A stretch of DNA of 10,581 nucleotides from positions 1-10,581 of the forward strand of contig JANXLW010000267.1 in assembly GCA_025354965.1 (NCBI GenBank). Reading direction: 5' to 3'. This document shows positions 6,016-10,581 of the stretch, piece by piece. Position numbers and translations under genes: made by a program. Positions within the stretch are counted from its first letter, which is position 1; every line of letters begins with the position of its first letter. The stretch is from Betaproteobacteria bacterium. Lineage in GTDB: Bacteria; Pseudomonadota; Gammaproteobacteria; Burkholderiales; Burkholderiaceae_C. The notes under the pieces were generated by a model. It saw only the letters and a program-made list of their open reading frames with translations, was not told the DNA's origin and searched no databases.

Positions 6016-6483
6016 ATGAATCGACTCGCGTCCATCCTATCCGTTGCACAAGTTCTTGTGCATGTTGATGCCAGCAGCAAAAAGAGAGTTTTTGAGGAAG
6101 CTGGCTTGCTGTTCGAAAATCTTCACGGCTTAAGTCGGGCGCTGGTAACTGACAGCTTGTTCTCCCGGGAACGTCTTGGATCGACCGGCCTGGGTCATGG
6201 CGTCGCTATTCCGCATGGACGCATCAAAGGCCTCAAGGCGCCGATGGCGGCCGTTTTTCAGTTGGCGCAGCCGATTGGGTTCGATGCACCCGATGAGCAG
6301 GCGGTCAGCCTGTTGATTTTTTTGCTGGTGCCGGAGGCGGCGACCCAAAAGCACCTGGAAATCCTGTCGGAAATCGCCGAGTTGCTCAGTGATGCTGGTT
6401 TGCGTGAAAAACTTGCCACCAGTGCCGACGCGGCCGATTTGCATGGCCTGATCGCCAATTGGCGTTCGGCACAAGCCGCCTGA
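6016..6483 (+). CDS. ptsN: Nitrogen-PTS EIIA component (PTS IIA-like protein)
   Basis: Terminal phospho-acceptor of the nitrogen-related phosphotransferase system (PtsP-NPr-PtsN). It acts in the cytoplasm as a regulator, of potassium transport and metabolism among other targets, rather than in sugar import. From ATG 6016 the product is 155 residues. HGVAIPHGRIKG (61-72) carries the phosphorylated His67, and TDSLFSRERLGSTGLG before it and LLIFLLVPEAATQKHLEILSEIAELL (99-124) after it are characteristic. The frame stays open upstream to a TTG at 5974, but that lies inside the terminator; the protein from 6016 starts MNRLASIL, the usual beginning in relatives. There is no Shine-Dalgarno sequence before this ATG (GACACCAAATT), consistent with the near-leaderless mRNA predicted by the promoter position. 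hprK follows after 39 bases. Confidence 0.93.
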   Translation: MNRLASILSVAQVLVHVDASSKKRVFEEAGLLFENLHGLSRALVTDSLFSRERLGSTGLGHGVAIPHGRIKGLKAPMAAVFQLAQPIGFDAPDEQAVSLLIFLLVPEAATQKHLEILSEIAELLSDAGLREKLATSADAADLHGLIANWRSAQAA

Positions 6484-6498
6484 TCACCCCCGGGTGAT
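6483..6498 (+). other. Small hairpin between ptsN and hprK
   Basis: ATCACC (6483-6488), loop CCCG, GGTGAT (6493-6498), starting in the ptsN stop codon. There is no T-run, so it is not a terminator. It may modulate the ratio of the two products or be incidental. Confidence 0.3.
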
Positions 6499-6522
6499 TG
6501 ATCCAAAGCCACAGGAATTTGT

Positions 6523-7473
6523 TTGAAGCCCACTGTCGTCAGCGCTGACGTGTTGTTCGAGGAGTTTCGCGGCGTCCTGAAATGGGAATGGCTGGCTGGC
6601 CTGGGTGCTTCAGAGCGCCGCTTTGACGAGGTTGCGGTGCGCGCCGCTCGCTCTGGTGCCGATTTGGTCGGCTACCTCAACTACATTCATCCTTATCGCG
6701 TGCAGATTTTGGGTCAGCGCGAGATTGCCTACCTCACCAACCATACGCCCGAGGACTGCGCCCGCCGGATTGCGCGCATCGTCACATTGGAGCCGCCAGT
6801 ACTGGTGCTTGCGGACGGACAAGTCGCACCAGAGGCATTGCTCTCAATGTGCGAACGTGCGCAGATTCCGATGTTTGCGACGCAAGGCTCTTCGGCTTTT
6901 GTCATTGATGTGCTGCGAGCCTATTTGTCCAAGCATTTTGCCGATCGCAGCTCGATGCATGGTGTGTTCATGGACATTCTTGGGCTGGGTGTGCTGATCA
7001 CCGGAGAATCCGGGCTGGGTAAAAGTGAGTTGGGTCTGGAACTGATCTCGCGCGGCAATGGCCTGGTGGCTGACGACGCGGTCGATCTGTTTCGCATCAA
7101 TCAGGACACTATTGAGGGTCGCTGCCCGGAACTCCTGATGAACCTGCTGGAAGTGCGGGGTATAGGCTTGCTCGATATCCGGTGCATTTTTGGCGAAACT
7201 GCGGTTCGGCGCAGGATGCGGCTCAAGCTCATCGTGCATCTGGTGCGCCGTGAAACGATGGAGCGCGAGTACGAACGCATTCCCTATGAGCCGCTGACCC
7301 AGGACGTGTTGGGTGTACCGGTGCGAAAAGTGGTCATCCAGGTGGTGGCGGGACGCAACATCGCCGTGCTGGTGGAGGCCGCTGTACGAAATACTATTCT
7401 GCAGCTACGAGGTATTGACACCTACCAGGAGTTTGTCGAGCGTCATCGGAAAGCCATGAGCGCCGCTGAGTGA
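6523..7473 (+). CDS. hprK: HPr kinase/phosphorylase
   Basis: ATP- or pyrophosphate-dependent serine kinase and phosphorylase acting on HPr/NPr. In proteobacteria it is usually found beside ptsN and belongs to the regulatory PTS. The product is 316 residues. The N-terminal domain covers about 1-135. The catalytic domain shows HGVFMDILGLGVLITGESG from 146, containing His146 and the Walker A motif GESGLGKS (161-168), then LVADDAVDLFRI (181-192), the HprK signature LEVRGIGLLDIR (209-220), and the K-loop region VLGVPVRKVVIQVVAGRNIAV (262-282). All are intact. The start is TTG 6523, chosen because AGGAA (6513-6517) lies 5 bases upstream and the product then begins MKPTVVSADVLFEEF, as in related species; no ATG or GTG occurs in frame near it. 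The gene converges with fur, and no clear terminator lies in the 48 bases between them. Confidence 0.94.
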   Translation: MKPTVVSADVLFEEFRGVLKWEWLAGLGASERRFDEVAVRAARSGADLVGYLNYIHPYRVQILGQREIAYLTNHTPEDCARRIARIVTLEPPVLVLADGQVAPEALLSMCERAQIPMFATQGSSAFVIDVLRAYLSKHFADRSSMHGVFMDILGLGVLITGESGLGKSELGLELISRGNGLVADDAVDLFRINQDTIEGRCPELLMNLLEVRGIGLLDIRCIFGETAVRRRMRLKLIVHLVRRETMEREYERIPYEPLTQDVLGVPVRKVVIQVVAGRNIAVLVEAAVRNTILQLRGIDTYQEFVERHRKAMSAAE

Positions 7474-7521
7474 AGTCAGCGTTAACATCGGTACCCGGAT
7501 TTGATGCTTGTGCCGGCTGTT

Positions 7522-7968
7522 TTAGCCTGCTTCACTAACGGCGGCCGGCCGATTCGGGCACGGGCTGGAGGTGCAGTGGGCGTACAGGCTCAAGGCGTGG
7601 TCGGCGATGGCAAAACCCTTGCTTTTGGCGACTGCGTGCTGACGCTTTTCAATATCCGCATCGTAAAACTCCTCCACTTTGCCGCAATCCAGGCATACCA
7701 GATGATCATGGTGCTGCCCTTCGTTGATTTCATAGACCGCTTTGCCGCCTTCAAAATGGCTTCGAATCAAAATGTCAGCCTGTTCAAACTGGGCTAATAC
7801 GCGATAAACCGTGGCCAAGCCGACATCGGAGCCGTCTTTCAGCAATACCCGGAACACATCTTCGGCGGTCATATGACGTTGCCTGCCTTTTTGAAAGATC
7901 TCCAGTATTTTCAGGCGCGGCAAGGTGGCCTTGAGGCCGGTGCTTTTGAGTTCGTCAATATTGGTCAT
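7522..7968 (-). CDS. fur: Ferric uptake regulator
   Basis: Iron-responsive DNA-binding repressor, a cytoplasmic dimer that controls iron uptake, oxidative-stress genes and often its own gene. The product is 148 residues, the same length as E. coli Fur. The winged-helix domain contains GLKATLPRLKILEIF (11-25) and the recognition-helix region VGLATVYRVLAQFEQADI (49-66). The metal sites are present: HHDHLVCLDCGKVEEF (86-101) with Cys92 and Cys95, and a second pair Cys132/Cys137 in HCTSSPCPNRP. All four cysteines fall at the E. coli numbers. The start ATG is at 7966-7968 on the complement, with only a weak purine-rich AGAGAG upstream. fur is convergent with hprK and divergent from bamE, a conserved arrangement in this group. 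No clear Fur box was seen in its upstream region. Confidence 0.96.
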   Translation of the reverse strand: MTNIDELKSTGLKATLPRLKILEIFQKGRQRHMTAEDVFRVLLKDGSDVGLATVYRVLAQFEQADILIRSHFEGGKAVYEINEGQHHDHLVCLDCGKVEEFYDADIEKRQHAVAKSKGFAIADHALSLYAHCTSSPCPNRPAAVSEAG

Positions 7969-8053
7969 GGAGGTTTCTCTCTTGCCAGTTGGCAGGCTGG
8001 CCTCGCGGGTACAGCCGGTACAATGCGCTGATCATATCGCCACACCTCATCCC
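7969..8053. promoter_or_regulatory. Divergent fur/bamE intergenic promoter region
   Basis: This 85-base region must drive both genes. For bamE, TACAAT (8019-8024) is a good -10, but no good -35 stands at the correct distance. For fur, on the - strand, TATGAT (complement of 8031-8036) with CAGACA (complement of 8055-8060), 18 bases apart, is plausible and would place the -35 inside the first codons of bamE. A short palindrome TGCCAGTTGGCA (7983-7994) could be an operator or chance. Confidence 0.4.
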
Positions 8054-8596
8054 ATGTCTGATACTCAACATCGTCGTAGCCTGTTAGGCTGGCTTTTACT
8101 GGCAAGCGCAAGTTTGGTGGCTTGTGGCAGCCTGAATAGTGCCAGCTACAAAATTGCGAGCATCGTTACGCCTTACAAGATGGATATCGTGCAGGGAAAT
8201 TTTGTATCCAAGGAACAAGCGGCTGCGGTCAAGCCAGGCATGAGCCGTCTGCAGGTGCGCGATATTCTGGGCACACCCCTATTGACCAGTATTTTTCATG
8301 CCGACCGCTGGGACTATGTTTTTACCTTCAAACGTCAGGGCATGGAGCCGCAGTCGCGCAAAGTTACTGTGTTTTTCAAAGGCGATTTGCTGGAACGGAT
8401 GGAAGCTGAGTCCCTGCCCACCGAGGCTGAGTTTGTGGCATCAATCGATACCGGTCGCAAGTTCGGCAAGGTACCGATGCTGGAAATGACTGAAGAAGGC
8501 ATGAAGCAGTTGCCTGCGCCGACCAAAAAGGTCGAAGCCAAGCCACTTCCTGCGCTGCCAGCGAGTTACCCGCCGCTAGAGCCTGCAGTGCGCTGA
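8054..8596 (+). CDS. bamE: Outer membrane protein assembly factor BamE (SmpA/OmlA lipoprotein)
   Basis: Outer-membrane lipoprotein of the BAM complex, which folds beta-barrel proteins into the outer membrane. The product is 180 residues from ATG 8054. A lipoprotein signal peptide spans 1-23 (RRSLLGWLLLASASLVA) with lipobox LVAC and lipidated Cys24. The SmpA/OmlA domain follows: YKMDIVQGNFV (41-51), VKPGMSRLQVRDILGTPLL (59-77), DRWDYVFTFKRQG (84-96) and VTVFFKGDLLERME (104-117). Residues 152-180 form a Pro/Lys/Ala-rich tail (LPAPTKKVEAKPLPALPASYPP), making it longer than the 113-residue E. coli protein. The frame is open upstream to 7925, but that part is antisense to fur and would bury the signal peptide, so 8054 is preferred. 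No strong ribosome binding site is visible. dapB begins 17 bases after the stop. Confidence 0.93.
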   Translation: MSDTQHRRSLLGWLLLASASLVACGSLNSASYKIASIVTPYKMDIVQGNFVSKEQAAAVKPGMSRLQVRDILGTPLLTSIFHADRWDYVFTFKRQGMEPQSRKVTVFFKGDLLERMEAESLPTEAEFVASIDTGRKFGKVPMLEMTEEGMKQLPAPTKKVEAKPLPALPASYPPLEPAVR

Positions 8597-8613
8597 ATTG
8601 CAGCCGTTTTCCA

Positions 8614-9429
8614 ATGACAGCAAGCTGGATCCATAGCATTACAGTGGCGGGTGCCGGCGGGCGCATGGGGCAAATGTTGATTGAGGCCGTTGCGGCCGCG
8701 GACGATTGCAGACTGACCGGCGCGCTGGATATGGCCACCAGCCCTGCCGTTGGCATGGATGCGATGGCGTTTCTCGGCCAGATCAGTGGCGTGTCGATCA
8801 CAGCCGATCTGGTTGAAGGACTGAAAGCCGCACACACACTGATTGATTTCACCCGGCCCGAGGGCACGCTGGCCCATTTGCGGGTTTGTCGAGAATTGCA
8901 TGTCAACATGGTGATTGGCACCACAGGATTCAGCGCAGCGCAAAAAACCGAGATCGTGTCCGCCGCCCAGGACATCGCCATTGTGATGGCACCCAACATG
9001 AGCGTCGGTGTCAACGTGACGCTGAAGCTGCTTGAAATGGCGGCCCGCGCCCTGGCCACCGGCTACGACATTGAAATCATTGAAGCCCATCACCGCCACA
9101 AGGTCGACGCGCCGTCAGGCACTGCTCTGAAAATGGGCGAAGTCATCGCCACCGCGCTGGGACGCGAGCTGAAAGACTGTGCCGTCTATGCCCGTGAGGG
9201 TGTGACCGGCGAACGGGACCCGTCCTCCATTGGATTTGCCACCATTCGGGGCGGTGACATTGTGGGCGATCACACGGTGCTGTTTGCCGGCACCGGCGAG
9301 CGCATCGAAATTGCGCACAAATCATCCAGCCGAGCCACCTATGCGCAGGGCAGTCTGCGCGCCGCACGTTTTCTGGCAAGCAAAAAATCAGGCATGTTCG
9401 ACATGTTTGACGTGCTCAACTTGACATGA
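8614..9429 (+). CDS. dapB: 4-hydroxy-tetrahydrodipicolinate reductase
   Basis: Reduces hydroxy-tetrahydrodipicolinate with NAD(P)H in the diaminopimelate pathway to lysine and peptidoglycan. The product is 271 residues, close to the 273 of E. coli. Motifs: the nucleotide-binding VAGAGGRMGQM (11-21), IDFTRPEG (77-84), IGTTGF (101-106), APNMSVGVN (126-134) and the family signature IEAHHRHKVDAPSGTALKMG (156-175), with catalytic His159 and Lys163 at the E. coli positions. RGGDIVGDHTVLFAG (212-226) and the C-terminal MFDMFDVL are also typical. The loop is GAGGRMG where GASGRMG or GAAGRMG is commoner, a neutral change. The start at 8614 lacks a good Shine-Dalgarno site. The stop overlaps the next gene's ATG (ATGA 9426-9429), so translation of the two is likely coupled. 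Confidence 0.96.
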   Translation: MTASWIHSITVAGAGGRMGQMLIEAVAAADDCRLTGALDMATSPAVGMDAMAFLGQISGVSITADLVEGLKAAHTLIDFTRPEGTLAHLRVCRELHVNMVIGTTGFSAAQKTEIVSAAQDIAIVMAPNMSVGVNVTLKLLEMAARALATGYDIEIIEAHHRHKVDAPSGTALKMGEVIATALGRELKDCAVYAREGVTGERDPSSIGFATIRGGDIVGDHTVLFAGTGERIEIAHKSSSRATYAQGSLRAARFLASKKSGMFDMFDVLNLT

Positions 9430-10082
9430 ACGCCGCTCAGTTGTTTGTGCAAGGCGATGCGCTTACCCAGGGGGTGGCGTTGATTTTGCTATCCATGTCA
9501 GTCGGTAGCTGGGTCGTCATTTTGTGGAAATCATGGTTGCTGCGCCGTGCGGGGGGTGATGTGGCGCGTTGTGTGGCGGCTTTCTGGCAGTCGGTGTCGA
9601 TAGCAGAAGCACTGCAAAAATTCAAGGCATTTGACCGCGAAGCAATCGTTACGTCGATTGTCCTTGCGGCAAAACTTGAAGCCAATGGCACGCTGGCGTG
9701 CGCCGGAGACAAGACGCACCAGCTAACCCGCTTGCTGCGCGACGCGTTGCACGTGGCACTGGCCAAACTCCAGTACGGCCAGGTGTTGCTGGCCACGGTG
9801 GGTTCCACCGCTCCTTTTGTCGGCTTGTTGGGCACAGTGTGGGGTATTTACCATGCCCTCATCGGCATTGCGAACGCCGGACAGGTAACCATCGACAAGA
9901 TTTCCGGCCCGGTCGGCGAAGCGCTCATCATGACTGCCGCAGGCTTGGCAGTGGCCATACCGGCGGTGTTGGCTTACAACGTGCTGGGTCGCTCTATCGG
10001 GCGTATTGAGGCCGAGCTGGAAGGGTTTGCACGTGACCTGCGGGACCTGTTGGCTACCGAGCCAGGGCGCGAGATCGAATGA
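9426..10082 (+). CDS. exbB: MotA/TolQ/ExbB-family proton channel protein, ExbB-like
   Basis: Inner-membrane subunit that, with an ExbD/TolR partner, uses proton-motive force to energise TonB- or TolA-dependent processes at the outer membrane. The product is 218 residues with three predicted membrane helices: about 16-36 (ALILLSMSVGSWVVILW), 122-148 (LATVGSTAPFVGLLGTVWG and onward) and 163-187 (GEALIMTAAGLAVAIPAVL). Thr137 in GLLGTVWG and Thr170 in LIMTAAGLA fall where the conserved channel threonines of ExbB/TolQ lie. A cytoplasmic domain sits between helices 1 and 2, and the C-terminal tail is charged. No tonB or tolA is in the window, so ExbB versus TolQ cannot be settled from context; the ExbD-like partner downstream favours the Exb name. 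It starts within the dapB stop codon. Confidence 0.88.
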   Translation: MNAAQLFVQGDALTQGVALILLSMSVGSWVVILWKSWLLRRAGGDVARCVAAFWQSVSIAEALQKFKAFDREAIVTSIVLAAKLEANGTLACAGDKTHQLTRLLRDALHVALAKLQYGQVLLATVGSTAPFVGLLGTVWGIYHALIGIANAGQVTIDKISGPVGEALIMTAAGLAVAIPAVLAYNVLGRSIGRIEAELEGFARDLRDLLATEPGREIE

Positions 10083-10120
10083 ACGCCGCCGCGGCCGTGA
10101 CAAGCGTGGGGGCGACATAA
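10079..10120 (+). other. 13-codon ORF bridging exbB and exbD, doubtful
   Basis: An ATG overlapping the exbB stop (ATGA 10079-10082) opens MNAAAAVTSVGAT, ending at TAA 10118-10120, one base before the exbD ATG. It could carry ribosomes across the 39-base gap to re-initiate at exbD. The start repeats the first 11 bases of exbB (ATGAACGCCGC), so chance or a small local duplication are equally possible. Confidence 0.12.
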
Positions 10121-10121
10121 C

Positions 10122-10562
10122 ATGTCCTTTGGTCGTCTTGAACGTACCCAGCGCGCGCAGCCGATGAGCGAAATCAACATGACGCCGCTGGTTGACGTGA
10201 TGCTGGTACTGGTGGCGATTTTCATCATCACGGCGCCCCTGCTGGCAAGCTCCATCAAGCTGGACCTGCCAAGAACAGAGGCTGCCAAACCGGGTTCTGC
10301 GCCGCAGTTTGTGGCACTGGTGGTCGACAAGTCCGGACAAGCTTATCTCAATGACAAGCCGCTTGATTTGTCGGAACTGGCTTTGCAGCTGGTTCAAGCG
10401 GCCAAATCCAACCCGGATACCGAAATACAGCTGCGGGCCGATGCGGCCGTACCCTACGGACGGATTGTGGAAGTGATGGGTATCGCACAAAAAGCTGGTT
10501 TGAACCGCATTGGGTTCGTCGCCCAGGCCAAGCCCAACGCGCAGGCGGCGGGCAAACCCTAA
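10122..10562 (+). CDS. exbD: Biopolymer transport protein ExbD/TolR family
   Basis: Partner of the ExbB-like channel. It has a single N-terminal membrane helix and a periplasmic domain. The product is 146 residues. The motif MSEINMTPLVDVMLVLVAIF (15-34) contains Asp25, the protonatable membrane aspartate essential in ExbD and TolR, and EINMTPLVDV is closer to ExbD (EINVTPFIDV) than to TolR. The helix runs to about residue 43 (IITAPLL). The periplasmic domain includes VALVVDKSGQAYLNDKPL (64-81) and the C-terminal VPYGRIVEVMGIAQKAGLNRIGFV, the usual end of the fold, followed by a short Ala/Gln/Pro tail. The ATG at 10122 has GGGGG 9 bases upstream (10108-10112). It is probably co-transcribed with bamE-dapB-exbB. 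The window ends 19 bases after the stop with nothing recognisable. Confidence 0.93.
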   Translation: MSFGRLERTQRAQPMSEINMTPLVDVMLVLVAIFIITAPLLASSIKLDLPRTEAAKPGSAPQFVALVVDKSGQAYLNDKPLDLSELALQLVQAAKSNPDTEIQLRADAAVPYGRIVEVMGIAQKAGLNRIGFVAQAKPNAQAAGKP

Positions 10563-10581
10563 AATCGGATGCTTGCGATCC

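Noticed and set aside
7474..7521. Bidirectional terminator between convergent hprK and fur
   Set aside because: I looked for a stem with T-runs on either strand and found no pairing better than chance.
7925..8053. N-terminal extension of the bamE frame
   Set aside because: It is antisense to the start of fur and would put about 43 residues in front of a clear lipoprotein signal peptide.
9723..10490. Open frame of 255 codons on the - strand across exbB and exbD
   Set aside because: It is antisense to two well-supported genes and crosses their boundary. Its His/Gln/Arg-rich product resembles no family I know.
1..10581. Mobile elements, CRISPR arrays, tRNA or rRNA genes, phage or defence genes
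   Set aside because: No transposase, regularly spaced repeats, cloverleaf, rRNA sequence or defence-family motif was seen on either strand. The region reads as core chromosome.

Overview
The window looks like an ordinary chromosomal segment of a betaproteobacterium, most probably a Burkholderiales member near the Comamonadaceae (Rhodoferax/Polaromonas-like). The evidence is moderately GC-rich coding sequence, the protein families seen, and a gene order (hpf-ptsN-hprK, fur divergent from bamE, then dapB-exbB-exbD) that I associate with that group. Taxonomy is inferred from recognised sequences and synteny, not from a search. No insertion sequence, CRISPR array, tRNA, rRNA, prophage or resistance gene is visible.

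Layout, left to right. (1) 1-765: the 3' part of pntB, the beta subunit of the proton-translocating transhydrogenase. (2) 967-5275: a tight four-gene block on the + strand, made of a FadD-type acyl-CoA ligase, a 5'-methylthioadenosine phosphorylase (mtnP), a FucA-like class II aldolase (ald2-type) and methylthioribose-1-phosphate isomerase (mtnA). Their junctions are a 2-base gap, a 4-base overlap and a 6-base gap. (3) 5276-5592: a 317-base gap with a nested hairpin and a few micro-ORFs. (4) 5593-7473: hpf, an intrinsic terminator, ptsN and hprK, covering ribosome hibernation and nitrogen-PTS control. (5) 7522-7968: fur on the - strand, convergent with hprK. (6) 8054-10562: bamE, dapB, exbB-like and exbD-like on the + strand, divergent from fur and probably one transcript.

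The most interesting unit is mtnP-ald2-mtnA. Together the three enzymes match the 'DHAP shunt' known from Rhodospirillum rubrum and some E. coli. In it, methylthioadenosine (and likely 5'-deoxyadenosine) is phosphorolysed, isomerised and cleaved by an aldolase to dihydroxyacetone phosphate plus a small aldehyde. None of the downstream genes of the classical methionine salvage pathway (mtnC, mtnD, mtnE, mtnW/X) is present here. The aldolase shows the FucA catalytic residues and surrounding sequence, which favours aldol cleavage over MtnB-type dehydration. Co-location of an acyl-CoA ligase in the same apparent operon is suggestive but unproven.

The remaining genes are core housekeeping functions: envelope assembly, lysine/peptidoglycan precursor synthesis, energised envelope transport and iron regulation. 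Their key catalytic residues are intact, and I see no frameshifts or broken genes. I did not find a system that I could call previously undescribed. The non-coding details most worth a second look are the structured 3' end of mtnA and the ptsN promoter, which overlaps the hpf terminator and predicts an almost leaderless mRNA.
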